From Arthrobacter subterraneus (GTDB lineage Bacteria; Actinomycetota; Actinomycetes; Actinomycetales; Micrococcaceae), in contig NZ_FNDT01000004.1 in assembly GCF_900099735.1 (NCBI RefSeq), forward strand, positions 62,001 to 126,000: a stretch of DNA of 64,000 nt, written 5' to 3'. The notes beneath the pieces are model-generated. The model did no database searches, was not told the origin of the DNA, and saw only the letters and a list, made by a program, of their open reading frames with translations. Positions 37,712 through 46,273 of this stretch are shown in pieces (position 1 is the first letter of the stretch; each line of letters starts with the position of its first letter). A program made the translations under genes and the position numbers.

Positions 37712-38326
37712 ATGGACGCCCCTGCTCCCACCCGGATGACCGGACGCAGCCTGGCCAAGGCCTCCCGGCGCGCGGCGTTGCTGGACGCCGCCGCGCAACT
37801 TTTCGCTGAGCGGGGTTACAACGGGGTCTCCATCGAGGATCTCGGTTCGGCGGCCGGCGTCAGCGGACCGGCTGTGTACCGGCACTTCAGCGGCAAGCCG
37901 GCAGTTCTCGCGGCACTGCTGGCGGGCGTCAGTCAGGACCTCCTCGAGGGCGGCCGCGCCGTCGTGGCTGAATCTCCCAGCCCGGAGCAGGCGCTGCGCG
38001 GTCTGATCGAGTTCCAGGTCGATTTTGCGCTCCGCAACGCCAACGTCATCCGGGTCCAGGACCGGGACCTCAGTTGGCTGACTGCGGAAGATCAGGAAAC
38101 GGTGCGTTCACTCCAGCGCACCTACGTGGAGGTCTGGGTGGATGCCCTTGCCGAGCTGGCCCAGGGAGCGGACCGGACCCACCTGCGCCGCAAGGCCCAC
38201 GCTGCCTTCGGGCTCATCAACTCCACTCCGCACTCCACCCACCGGCGACGCAGCAGCAGGGACACCGCTGAACTGCGCCAGTTGCTTGAGGAAATGGCCT
38301 GGGCAGCGTTGAGCGTGGAAGCATGA
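37712..38326 (+). CDS. TetR-family transcriptional regulator of the leucine locus
   Basis: 204-aa repressor with an N-terminal helix-turn-helix RRAALLDAAAQLFAERGYNGVSIEDLGSAAGVSGPAVYRHFSGK and a divergent ligand domain, as Rv2506 is in the homologous mycobacterial locus. I choose the ATG at 37712 because AAAGGA ends 4 bases before it; the frame also allows ATG 37664. The divergent carboxylase gene and two GTTA-N8-TAAC palindromes upstream fit autoregulation. The ligand is likely an acyl-CoA such as isovaleryl-CoA, which is inference. Confidence 0.85.
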   Translation: MDAPAPTRMTGRSLAKASRRAALLDAAAQLFAERGYNGVSIEDLGSAAGVSGPAVYRHFSGKPAVLAALLAGVSQDLLEGGRAVVAESPSPEQALRGLIEFQVDFALRNANVIRVQDRDLSWLTAEDQETVRSLQRTYVEVWVDALAELAQGADRTHLRRKAHAAFGLINSTPHSTHRRRSSRDTAELRQLLEEMAWAALSVEA

Positions 38327-38440
38327 ATCCACCAAAGAGTCCTGACGCGTTGCGTCCCTAGTACGCTGAAGAGGACGCACCACCGCGGTGCACCTGAACT
38401 TTGCTGAAAATTCCCTGTTCCGCCGACCTGAAAGCTTCCA

Positions 38441-38908
38441 GTGATCACGCTACGCGCCGTTGAACCCTCCGATCTGGACGAGTTCTTCTCCCACCAGCTC
38501 GACCCCAGCGCCAACCACATGGCCGCCTTCAGTGCCAAGAATCCGTCGGACCGCGGCGTGTTCGACCACCACTGGCAGAACATCCTCAACGATCCCACTG
38601 TCACAGTGCGCACCATTGTTGCTGACGGCGACGTGGTGGGAAGCATCCTCGCCTACCATGACGGCGAGGTCCCGGAGATCAGCTACTGGATTGACAAGGC
38701 GCGCTGGGGCCAGGGAATTACGACGGCGGCAGTGGGACTCTTCCTTGAAGAGTTCACCGACCGTCCGCTCCGTGCCCGTGCGGTCATCGACAACACCAAC
38801 TCGATCCGCATTCTTGAGCGCTACGGCTTCACCAAGGTGGGCGAGACCCAGGGTTTCGCCAACGCTCGCGGAGCCGTGATGAAGGAACTGGTCCTCGAGC
38901 TGCGCTAG
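38441..38908 (+). CDS. GNAT-family acetyltransferase (RimJ/RimL-like)
   Basis: 155-aa acetyltransferase with N-terminal MITLRAVEPSDLDEFF and the acetyl-CoA motif ISYWIDKARWGQGITTAAVGLFLE, followed by NTNSIRILERYGFTKVG. This is the ribosomal-protein or small-molecule GNAT type; the acceptor is unknown. The start is GTG at 38441. It lies downstream of the TetR gene and ends in a strong convergent hairpin. Confidence 0.85.
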   Translation: MITLRAVEPSDLDEFFSHQLDPSANHMAAFSAKNPSDRGVFDHHWQNILNDPTVTVRTIVADGDVVGSILAYHDGEVPEISYWIDKARWGQGITTAAVGLFLEEFTDRPLRARAVIDNTNSIRILERYGFTKVGETQGFANARGAVMKELVLELR

Positions 38909-38913
38909 CGAGC

Positions 38914-38978
38914 GGAACTTTTGTGCAGCTCCGGTGACCCCGACCGCGTCCAGGCCGCCGGAGCTGCACAAAAGTTCC
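38914..38978. terminator. Large perfect bidirectional hairpin
   Basis: Two arms of 21 bp (38914-38934 and 38958-38978) pair perfectly around a 23-base loop, between the acetyltransferase and the convergent bkdC gene. The arms end in TTTT and AAAA tracts inside the stem. It is a clear bidirectional terminator candidate and is much longer than needed. Confidence 0.75.
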
Positions 38979-38998
38979 TACAGGGGCGGGGCGTCGTA

Positions 38999-40459
38999 TC
39001 AGACCATCGTCAGGACCATGCCCGGGTCCTGCAGGATGGTGCCGATATCCGCAAGGAACCGCGAACCCTGTTCGCCGTCCACCAGCCGGTGGTCAAAGGA
39101 CAGGCTGAGCGTCATCACCTGACGCAGCGCAATCTCATCCTTGTACTCCCACGGCATCTTCCGCACCGACCCCATGGCGAGAATCGCTGCCTCTCCCGGA
39201 TTGAGGATGGGCGTACCCGCGTCGATGCCGAACACCCCCACATTGGTGATGGAGATGGTCCCTCCTGAAAGGTCCGCCGGACTGGTTTTCCCTGCCCGTG
39301 CGGTCTCCGTAAGGTTCTTCAGTGCGTCGGCGAGCCCGCGAAGGCCGAGCGTCTGGGCATCCTTGATGTTCGGCACCATCAGGCCCCGCGGAGTGGCCGC
39401 CGCAATCCCGAGGTTCACATAGTGGTGCTGCACAATCTCCTGTGCAGCCTCATCCCAGCGTGAATTCAGTGTCGGATTCCGGTCGAGGGCAATGCACAGC
39501 GCCTTGGCCACCAGCGCCAGCGGGGTGATGCGCACATCCGCGAACGCCCGGCTCGTCTTCAGCCGGGCCAGCAGCTCCATGGACGCCGTGACATCGACGG
39601 TCAGGAACTCGGTCACGTGCGGAGCGGTGAAGGCACTGGCCACCATGGCGGCAGCGGTGTGCTTGCGGACGCCCTTGATCGGTGTCCGCGTCTCCCGCTC
39701 CCCGGCAGCGGACGACGCCGGTGCGCCGCCTGGTTGCGACACCGCCTCCGGCGTTGCGTGCCCTTTGCCGGCCGCTCCTTCGTGGGCCGCGCCCTCCTGG
39801 GCCGCCAGCACATCCTCGCGGGTGATGAGGCCCTGGGGTCCCGTGCCGTTCACCTGCGTGAGGTCAATCCCCAGATCCCGCGCCAGCTTGCGCACCGGAG
39901 GCGTGGACCGTGGACGTTCCCGCGGGGCCTCGGCGGGAACGGACGGTTCGTCGGCCGGAGCGGACGGCACGGCCGTAACCGAAGAGACCACAGGCACCGG
40001 AGTTGCGGCGAGCCCAGGAGTTTCGGCAGGCGCAGGAGTTTCGGCAGTCACAGGAGTTTCGCTGCGCCGGGCACGGCGGGCGGGCCTGTCGGATTTTTCT
40101 AGGGCCGCACCGTAACCCACAAGGTTGGGTTCGCGTTTGGCCGGCTGCGCGTCGTCGTCGTCGGCTGTGGCCTTACCGGCGCCTGCGCCGGAACCCCCGC
40201 CGGAATCTCCGCCCGGCACATCGAAGGAAACGATTGGCGAACCGACCTCGACCACGGTTCCCGGCTGCTCATGGAGTTTCGCCACCACACCGGCATAGGG
40301 CGAGGGCAGCTCGACGACAGCCTTCGCGGTTTCGACATCGGCAATAACCTGGTTGAGCTCCACGGTGTCGCCGACGGCGACATGCCAGGCGACGATCTCC
40401 GATTCGGTCAGGCCTTCGCCGAGATCGGGCAGTCGGAATTCCTTGATCACCGGCGCCAC
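38999..40459 (-). CDS. bkdC: Branched-chain 2-oxoacid dehydrogenase E2, dihydrolipoyl acyltransferase
   Basis: 486-aa E2 core of the complex. The lipoyl domain has the lysine K46 in DVETAKA. A Pro/Ala/Thr-rich linker and an E1/E3-binding domain (about 195-230, PPVRKLARDLGIDLTQVNG) follow. The C-terminal catalytic domain ends with FDHRLVDGEQGSRFL, whose His and Asp are catalytic. The GTG start at 40459 shares one base with the bkdB stop. No E3 (lipoamide dehydrogenase) is encoded in the window, so it must be supplied elsewhere. Confidence 0.93.
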   Translation of the reverse strand: MAPVIKEFRLPDLGEGLTESEIVAWHVAVGDTVELNQVIADVETAKAVVELPSPYAGVVAKLHEQPGTVVEVGSPIVSFDVPGGDSGGGSGAGAGKATADDDDAQPAKREPNLVGYGAALEKSDRPARRARRSETPVTAETPAPAETPGLAATPVPVVSSVTAVPSAPADEPSVPAEAPRERPRSTPPVRKLARDLGIDLTQVNGTGPQGLITREDVLAAQEGAAHEGAAGKGHATPEAVSQPGGAPASSAAGERETRTPIKGVRKHTAAAMVASAFTAPHVTEFLTVDVTASMELLARLKTSRAFADVRITPLALVAKALCIALDRNPTLNSRWDEAAQEIVQHHYVNLGIAAATPRGLMVPNIKDAQTLGLRGLADALKNLTETARAGKTSPADLSGGTISITNVGVFGIDAGTPILNPGEAAILAMGSVRKMPWEYKDEIALRQVMTLSLSFDHRLVDGEQGSRFLADIGTILQDPGMVLTMV

Positions 40460-41466
40460 TATCCTTCCAGTCCGCTCAGGGAGTTGGGCCGGCCCAGGGC
40501 GCGGTCAACCCCGTCCAGTATCCGGTCCAGATCCGGAAGGTGATGGAACTCCAGCTTGGAGTACGGGTACGGGATGTCGAATCCCGTGACACGGACCGGC
40601 GCATGCTCCAGGTAGTAGAAGCAGCGCTCGGTGATGCTGGCGGCAATCTCGGCACCGAGCCCACCCGACTGCGCGGCTTCATGGGTAATGACCAGGCGGC
40701 CTGTTTTCCGGACCGACTTCTCCACGGTGGCGAAATCAATCGGCGCGAGAGAACGCAGGTCGATCACCTCGACCGAGACGCCGTCGTCGGACGCGGCAAC
40801 GGCGGCATCACGCGCCGTAGGCACCAGCGGCCCGTACGTCACCAGTGTGACGTCGCTGCCCTCGGTGACCACGCGGGCAGCACCCATGCCGGTGGCGGTG
40901 ATGTCCACGCTCTCATCGACCTCGCCCTTCAGGTGATAACGGCGCTTCGGTTCAAAGTACAGGATGGGATCGTTGCTCGCGATGGCCTGCTGGATCATCA
41001 CGTAGGCGTCCTGCGGGTTCGAGACACTGACCACCCGCAGGCCCGAGGTATGGGTGAAATAGGCCTCAGGAGACTCCGAGTGGTGCTCGGGGGAACCGAT
41101 GCCGCCGCCGAAGGGCACCCGGATGGTGATCGGCATTTTCACGTTGCCCTGGGTGCGATAGTGGAGCTTGGCCACCTGGCACACGATCTGGTCGAACGCC
41201 GGATAGATGAAACCGTCAAACTGGATCTCGACGACGGGCCGGTACCCGCGGTACGCCATGCCGACCGCCGTGCCCATGATGCCGGATTCGGCGAGGGGCG
41301 TATCCACGACGCGGTGCGGTCCGAAGTCCTTCTGGAGGCCGTCGGTGACGCGGAAGACGCCGCCCAGCTTCCCGATATCCTCTCCCATGAGGACAACCTT
41401 CGGGTCATTCTCCATGGCCCTGCGAAGACCGGCGTTGATCGCACGGCCGAATGTCATGGTTGCCAT
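40459..41466 (-). CDS. bkdB: Branched-chain 2-oxoacid dehydrogenase E1 beta subunit
   Basis: 335-aa beta subunit of the thiamine-diphosphate E1 component. It has GEDIGKLGGVFRVTDGLQKDFG, DTPLAESGIMGTAVGMA, and the C-terminal transketolase domain with EVIDLRSLAPIDF. It overlaps bkdA at one end and bkdC at the other, so the three form one operon. Together they decarboxylate the keto acids of Leu, Ile and Val to acyl-CoAs, feeding the leucine locus next to it. Confidence 0.94.
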   Translation of the reverse strand: MATMTFGRAINAGLRRAMENDPKVVLMGEDIGKLGGVFRVTDGLQKDFGPHRVVDTPLAESGIMGTAVGMAYRGYRPVVEIQFDGFIYPAFDQIVCQVAKLHYRTQGNVKMPITIRVPFGGGIGSPEHHSESPEAYFTHTSGLRVVSVSNPQDAYVMIQQAIASNDPILYFEPKRRYHLKGEVDESVDITATGMGAARVVTEGSDVTLVTYGPLVPTARDAAVAASDDGVSVEVIDLRSLAPIDFATVEKSVRKTGRLVITHEAAQSGGLGAEIAASITERCFYYLEHAPVRVTGFDIPYPYSKLEFHHLPDLDRILDGVDRALGRPNSLSGLEG

Positions 41467-42605
41467 CAGCGGCTCGCCTCCTCGGAGGAATCGGATACAG
41501 GAGATTCAAAAGAGGCCAGGTAGCGCTCGTACTGGTCCTGCTGGCGTTCAAGCCACGAGTTGGGCTCGCTGTAGACGTGCTTGAAGACGTCCTGCGCCGC
41601 CGGTTCCGGCATGGAGATGCAGCCCTCGCGGAGGCGGGCCGCGACGTCGTCGGCTGATGCCTGAACCGAGTCACTCACCTCGGCGGGCAGGAGCCCTTCG
41701 GCGTCGAGCAGCCCGGCGAGCCGCGCGATGGGGTCCTTGGCGGCCCAGTCTTCCAGCTCATTGGCGTCCCGGTAGCGGGTGGGGTCATCGGCCGTGGTGT
41801 GCGGGCCCATCCGGTAGGTCACCGCCTCAATGAACGTGGGGCCGCCGCCGGTGCGGGCCCGGTCGAGGGCCTCGCGGGTGACGGCGAGGCACGCCAGGAC
41901 GTCGTTGCCGTCGACCCGGACGGAGGGAATGCCGAACCCCGGCGCGCGCCGCGCAATGGGCACATGCGCCTGGAGCCGCACCGGCTCGGAGATGGCCCAC
42001 TGGTTGTTCTGGCAGAAGAAGATCACCGGCGCCTGGTAGCTGGCGGCGAACACCATGGCCTCATTCACATCGCCCTGGCTGGTTGCTCCGTCGCCGAAGT
42101 ACGTCACGGCGACCGAGTCAGCGCCGTCGTGCAGGATGCCCATCGCGTAGCCGGTGGCATGCAGGGTCTGCGCCCCGATGATGACCTGTGTCGGCGCCAT
42201 GTTGATGGCGAAGGGATCCCAGCCCGCAGAGGCGTTGCCCCGCCAGACCCGCATCAGGTCGGTGAGGTCCACTCCCCTGCAGTACGCGACGCCGCTCTCG
42301 CGGTAGCTGGAAAAGACAAAGTCGTCTTCCCTCAGGGCGCGGGCCGATCCGATCTGTGCGGCCTCCTGGCCGAGAAACGGCGGCCAGAGCGCCAGCTCGC
42401 CCTGACGTTGGAGGGCGGTGGCCTCCGCGTCGATCCGGCGGATCACCACCATGTCCCGGTACAGCGCCTGCAGGGCCTCGCCGTCGACGTCGGCCACCCA
42501 GCGGTCATATACCGGGTGGTGCCGGCGTTCACCGTTGGGCGCTATGAGCTGTACCAGCTCATCCTGCGCTGCGTCCGCTTCGTTGTTCAGGAGCACGTTC
42601 CTCAT
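41466..42605 (-). CDS. bkdA: Branched-chain 2-oxoacid dehydrogenase E1 alpha subunit
   Basis: 379-aa thiamine-diphosphate-binding subunit with the TPP motif GDGATSQGDVNEAMVFA and phosphorylation-loop-like YRMGPHTTADDPTRYRD. I choose the ATG at 42605 (MRNVLLNNEADAAQDE), as the frame upstream to 42773 lacks homologous sequence. AGAAGG directly precedes it and GGAAGTGAG lies a little further upstream. It is divergent from the Lrp gene; the shared region has a CRP-like site. Confidence 0.92.
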   Translation of the reverse strand: MRNVLLNNEADAAQDELVQLIAPNGERRHHPVYDRWVADVDGEALQALYRDMVVIRRIDAEATALQRQGELALWPPFLGQEAAQIGSARALREDDFVFSSYRESGVAYCRGVDLTDLMRVWRGNASAGWDPFAINMAPTQVIIGAQTLHATGYAMGILHDGADSVAVTYFGDGATSQGDVNEAMVFAASYQAPVIFFCQNNQWAISEPVRLQAHVPIARRAPGFGIPSVRVDGNDVLACLAVTREALDRARTGGGPTFIEAVTYRMGPHTTADDPTRYRDANELEDWAAKDPIARLAGLLDAEGLLPAEVSDSVQASADDVAARLREGCISMPEPAAQDVFKHVYSEPNSWLERQQDQYERYLASFESPVSDSSEEASR

Positions 42606-42700
42606 CCTTCTCACTTCCAGCGACGGCGGATGGATTACACCCGCCGACCGCAGCCACCGGCGCCGCTTCAGGGCCGTGGGCACCATTGCCCGAGGTTTAC

Positions 42701-42716
42701 TGTGACGATACTCACG
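42701..42716. promoter_or_regulatory. CRP/GlxR-like site upstream of bkdA
   Basis: TGTGACGATACTCACG matches TGTGA-N6-TCAC(A) with one changed end base. It lies about 96 bases from the bkdA start and about 85 from the Lrp start. The nearby GCACAA (42728-42733) and TTGTGC (42756-42761) and the ATTCCGGAAT palindrome (42737-42746) are possible Lrp contacts. Confidence 0.5.
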
Positions 42717-42786
42717 TAGGCAACACCGCACAACCGATTCCGGAATGGCTGAGCATTGTGCTCTATTTGGCACCTCCGCCCCGTGC

Positions 42787-42792
42787 TAGCGT
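42787..42792 (+). promoter_or_regulatory. -10 of the Lrp-family regulator gene, near-leaderless
   Basis: TAGCGT lies 8 nt before the ATG at 42801, without a Shine-Dalgarno site. TTGGCA sits 14 bases upstream of it, a poor -35 spacing. Confidence 0.45.
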
Positions 42793-42800
42793 TGCGCACT

Positions 42801-43271
42801 ATGCAGCCCCTTGACGCCACCGACACGCGGCTCCTGCTGGCACTGGCCCGGGACTCGCGGCGCACCGTCGTTGCCCTGGCCCAGAAGCTGGGACTTTCAC
42901 GCAATACCGTGCAGGCCCGCATGGCCCGCCTTGAGAAGAATTCGACCTTCCTGTCCTTCGAGCGCCGCATCAATCCGGCAGCCCTCGGCTATCCGCTGAC
43001 GGCGTTCATTCAGGTGCATGTCGACCAGCGGAAACTCAGCGCGATCACCGCCCGGCTGGCCGAAATCCCGGAGGTCCTGGAGGCCCATGGGTTGACCGGG
43101 CAGTCGGACATCATGGTGCGGGTGGTCTCGGTGGACGCGGAGGATCTCTTCCGGATCAACGGAAAGATCCTGGCGTGCGACGGCGTGGAACGCTGCGATA
43201 CCTCCCTCGCCATGCATGAGCTGATTCCCTACCGCATGGAGCCGCTGCTCCAGCGTGGTGCGGAGGAGTAG
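42801..43271 (+). CDS. Lrp/AsnC-family transcriptional regulator (bkd regulator)
   Basis: 156-aa feast/famine regulator with an N-terminal helix-turn-helix (TDTRLLLALARDSRRTVVALAQKLGLSRNTVQARMARLEK) and a C-terminal RAM domain for amino-acid binding (LTAFIQVHVDQRKLSAITARL ... VSVDAEDLFRI). Divergence from bkdA implies that it regulates the bkd operon in response to branched-chain amino acids. The start is ATG at 42801; the frame extends upstream without a better start. Effector unknown. Confidence 0.88.
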   Translation: MQPLDATDTRLLLALARDSRRTVVALAQKLGLSRNTVQARMARLEKNSTFLSFERRINPAALGYPLTAFIQVHVDQRKLSAITARLAEIPEVLEAHGLTGQSDIMVRVVSVDAEDLFRINGKILACDGVERCDTSLAMHELIPYRMEPLLQRGAEE

Positions 43272-43323
43272 CCACGCGGTTTTCCGAAGAGAACCATCCG
43301 GAACGCCGACGGACCCGAATGGT

Positions 43324-43482
43324 GTGCAGAGCTCCGCCACTGAGGGCAACGCGCTCATCATCTTCGAAGTCAACCCGCTGCACAACATCATCCACATGGC
43401 GAGCGCCGTCCTCCTGCTCGGTGTCGGTCTCTCACAGGACAAGAGCACCCACGCCTCCAAGACCCGCGCACACGCTGCGTAG
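43324..43482 (+). pseudogene. Remnant of a DUF4383-like membrane protein gene
   Basis: This stretch encodes about 52 residues, including FEVNPLHNIIHMASAVLLLG, which resembles the HN-IIH region of DUF4383 membrane proteins (usually about 140-150 aa). The N-terminal membrane segments are missing, the start has no ribosome site, and the last residues are a short polar tail. It probably is a degraded or deleted copy. The assignment rests on a short motif and is uncertain. Confidence 0.4.
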
Positions 43483-43498
43483 TCCGGGCGGTCCGGTC

Positions 43499-44137
43499 AT
43501 GCGCACTGCTGCAGCCGGAGAGCAGGTACTCCCTGTTCTCCGGCCCGGCCCAACCCAGGAGATCGCCGGCGGCGAACTCGTCCGGTTCCTGGCGGCATTC
43601 GCCGCCCTGAGCGCAGGCCTTACGTTCTTTGCGCTCGCCGCCGATAACCTGCTGGCGGCAGAAGGTCCAGCACCCATCGCGCTGGGTGCTCTCATCGGTC
43701 TCTGGGCTGTTGTCCACACACTCTGGGGCATCCTGGTATTGCGAAACCGGCCAGGTGGAAACCGACCGGAGGCCTGGCTTGTCCGGTTCGTGCCTACCGC
43801 GCTGCCTGCTGTTGGCGCGGTCGTCCTTGTTGTCCTTGCCTGGGGCGCACTGCTCGCGTCGGCAGGCAGCAGGACGTTCAATCTGACGCTTGCCTCCACT
43901 CTCGCGCTTGTCCTTCTGCAGTTGGGCGCGTCCGCCGCCCGGCGCCGGCAGACTTCAGCTGCGCGATCCGGATCCCAACCGGCGCCGGGCAGACTGCTGG
44001 TCGGCCTTTTCTTCTCAGCCGTTCTGGTGGCGGGGATTGCGACGCCCGGCCTCGCCGCGTCAACGGCCGGCGACAACGCTGTGCCGCACGGCACACATGG
44101 GACTGCGCCTGTGCCGTCAGATCACGCAGACCACTAG
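43499..44137 (+). CDS. Membrane protein with histidine-rich C-terminus
   Basis: 212-aa protein, unrecognised. About four hydrophobic segments occur in residues 25-130, and another near 165-190, with a polar tail containing HGTHGTAPVPSDHADH. The His/Asp-rich end might bind metal, which is inference. The ATG at 43499 follows the DUF4383 remnant by 16 bases. The frame extends upstream to 43319, but that part is out of register with any known protein. A strong terminator follows. Confidence 0.6.
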   Translation: MRTAAAGEQVLPVLRPGPTQEIAGGELVRFLAAFAALSAGLTFFALAADNLLAAEGPAPIALGALIGLWAVVHTLWGILVLRNRPGGNRPEAWLVRFVPTALPAVGAVVLVVLAWGALLASAGSRTFNLTLASTLALVLLQLGASAARRRQTSAARSGSQPAPGRLLVGLFFSAVLVAGIATPGLAASTAGDNAVPHGTHGTAPVPSDHADH

Positions 44138-44164
44138 GGCATTCCACTGGTCGACACACGCCGA

Positions 44165-44195
44165 AGGGGCCGGAATCACAATGATTCCGGCCCCT
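44165..44195. terminator. Strong bidirectional terminator
   Basis: A stem of 14 bp (arms 44165-44178 and 44182-44195) with a CAA loop separates the convergent membrane gene and actP. The stem is near perfect and GC-rich at its base, with no long T tract. Confidence 0.85.
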
Positions 44196-44212
44196 CTGAT
44201 GTGCCCGTGCTG

Positions 44213-45832
44213 CTAGTGGCTGGTTGCCTTCTCGGCACCCACACCGGTCAGCGAGCGGACCTCCATCTCCGCCTGCTTCTGCGGATCTTCGGTTTCTTTC
44301 GAGAGCACGGTCCCGAGCCAGCCGAGGAAGAAGGCCAGCGGAATCGAGACGATCCCGGGGTTGCTCAGCGGGAACCAGGCGAAGTCCACCGTCTGGATCA
44401 TCGACTTCTCGGCCCCCGAGACCACGGGCGAGAACGCGATCAGGATGATCGCTGAACCAAGGCCGCCGTACATGCTCCACAGCGCGCCCTGGGTATTGAA
44501 CTTCTTCCAGAACAGCGAGTAGATGATGGTCGGCAGGTTCGCACTGGCTGCGACAGCGAAGGCCAGCGCGACCAGGAAGGCCACGTTCTGCCCCTGCGCG
44601 CCGATTCCGCCGGCGATGGAGAGCAGACCGATCACGATGACCGTCCGTCGCGCCACCTTCACCTCACCGTCCGGGTCGACCTTGCCCTTGCGTACCACGT
44701 TCGCGTAGATATCGTGGGCGAACGATGCAGCAGCCGTGATGGTCAGCCCGGCGACCACCGCAAGGATGGTGGCAAAGGCGACCGCAGAGATAACTCCCAG
44801 CAACAGCGGCCCGCCGAGTTCGAAGGCGAGCAGCGGCGCCGCCGAGTTCACTCCGCCGGGAGCGCCGTTGATCCGGTCTGCGCCGATCAGCGCACCGGCA
44901 CCGTAACCGAGGACCAGGGTGAACACGTAGAACGCACCGATGAGCCAGATGGCCCAAACCACGGATCGCCGTGCCTCTTTGGCCGTCGGCACCGTGTAGA
45001 AGCGCATCAGAACGTGCGGCAACGCCGCCGTACCGAGGACCAGGGCGAGCGCCAGCGAGATGAAGTCCAGCTTGGTGGTGGCAGTAGCCCCGTACTGCAG
45101 GCCAGGTCCGACGATGTCCGGGTTGCCCGAAGTCTCAATGGCGGCCCCGAGCAGCGCGGAGAAATTGAAGCCGTAGATAGCAAGCACCCACACCGTCATG
45201 ATGAACGCACCGGCAATGAGCAGGCAGGCCTTGATGATCTGCACCCACGTGGTCCCCTTCATACCGCCGATCAGTACGTAAAGAATCATCAGCGCTCCGA
45301 CAACAACGATCACCAGCGACTGGCCGAGCTTGTCATCGATACCCAGCAGCAACGACACAAGACCGCCGGCGCCGGCCATCTGCGCCAGCAGGTAAAAGAA
45401 GCACACCGCAAGCGTGGTGGTGGCAGCCGCGATGCGCACTGGTCGCTGCTTCAGCCGAAAGGACAGCACATCGGCCATGGTGAACTTGCCCGTGTTGCGG
45501 AGCAGTTCGGCAACAAGCAGGAGCGCGACCAGCCAGGCGACCAGGAACCCGATGGAGTACAGGAATCCGTCATATCCGTTGATGGCAATGGCGCCGACAA
45601 TGCCCAGGAACGATGCCGCCGACAGGTAATCACCCGCGATGGCTGTGCCGTTCTGCGGCCCGGTGAAGGACCGGCCAGCTGCATAGTAGTCAGCAGCGGT
45701 GCTGTTGTTACGGCTGGCACGCAGCACCACGACCATGGTCACTGCTACAAAGAGCCCAAATATCAGCATGTTGAGCCACGGTTCACCGACCTGGGTCGAC
45801 TCGACGGCCTGCCGTGGTAGGGACTGGATCAT
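44213..45832 (-). CDS. actP: Sodium/solute symporter, ActP-like (acetate/monocarboxylate)
   Basis: 539-aa member of the sodium:solute symporter family with about 13 transmembrane segments. It has the motif YYAAGRSFTGPQNGTAIAGDYLSAASFLGIVG in the first helices, which closely matches acetate permease ActP. It takes up acetate or a related monocarboxylate with a cation. The upstream DUF485 gene overlaps its start by ATGA, the yjcH-actP arrangement. Substrate assignment is inference. Confidence 0.88.
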   Translation of the reverse strand: MIQSLPRQAVESTQVGEPWLNMLIFGLFVAVTMVVVLRASRNNSTAADYYAAGRSFTGPQNGTAIAGDYLSAASFLGIVGAIAINGYDGFLYSIGFLVAWLVALLLVAELLRNTGKFTMADVLSFRLKQRPVRIAAATTTLAVCFFYLLAQMAGAGGLVSLLLGIDDKLGQSLVIVVVGALMILYVLIGGMKGTTWVQIIKACLLIAGAFIMTVWVLAIYGFNFSALLGAAIETSGNPDIVGPGLQYGATATTKLDFISLALALVLGTAALPHVLMRFYTVPTAKEARRSVVWAIWLIGAFYVFTLVLGYGAGALIGADRINGAPGGVNSAAPLLAFELGGPLLLGVISAVAFATILAVVAGLTITAAASFAHDIYANVVRKGKVDPDGEVKVARRTVIVIGLLSIAGGIGAQGQNVAFLVALAFAVAASANLPTIIYSLFWKKFNTQGALWSMYGGLGSAIILIAFSPVVSGAEKSMIQTVDFAWFPLSNPGIVSIPLAFFLGWLGTVLSKETEDPQKQAEMEVRSLTGVGAEKATSH

Positions 45833-46212
45833 TTGGTTCCTCCTGCGCCGTCCTGAAACACCTCGGGTGCTTCAGACTCGAGCTCATTGCGCAACTCTTC
45901 CGCGATGGGGTCAAGGTGCTTGTTGGCATAGCTGACGTACCACATGGTGATAGCGAAAGTGCTCGCCACCTGAAGCAGCCCGAAGATCAGGCCGATGTTG
46001 ACATTCCCGAAAACCGGCGTGGACATGAACTCGTGGGCGTAATCGGCAAGCAGGACGTACAGGAAGTACCAGAGCAGGAACGCTGCTGCCATGGGGAAGA
46101 CGAAGCTGCGGTGACGCTTCCTCAGCTCCTTGAACCGTGGCCTTCCCTGGACTTCGGTGAAGTCCACCGGGGTAGCCGGCGGTGCGCCGGGTGCGGATGG
46201 GTCGTGGCCCAT
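45829..46212 (-). CDS. DUF485 small membrane protein (YjcH-like)
   Basis: 127-aa two-helix membrane protein of the DUF485 family, partner of ActP-type symporters. Residues 25-35 are basic (PRFKELRKRHR), then helices at about 38-56 and 75-94. The ATG at 46212 is chosen because AGGAGG sits six bases before it; longer in-frame starts have none. The stop overlaps actP by ATGA, so the two are translationally coupled. Confidence 0.9.
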   Translation of the reverse strand: MGHDPSAPGAPPATPVDFTEVQGRPRFKELRKRHRSFVFPMAAAFLLWYFLYVLLADYAHEFMSTPVFGNVNIGLIFGLLQVASTFAITMWYVSYANKHLDPIAEELRNELESEAPEVFQDGAGGTK

Positions 46213-46273
46213 TGAAACCTCCTCGTTTGGGGCCTCCCGCGTCTCTGCCAGACCGCGCTGGACGGCATAAAGC

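Noticed and set aside
43319-43498. N-terminal extension of the membrane protein at 43499
   Set aside because: The extra 60 residues are Arg/Ser/Pro-rich, overlap the DUF4383-like frame in another phase and lack a ribosome site.
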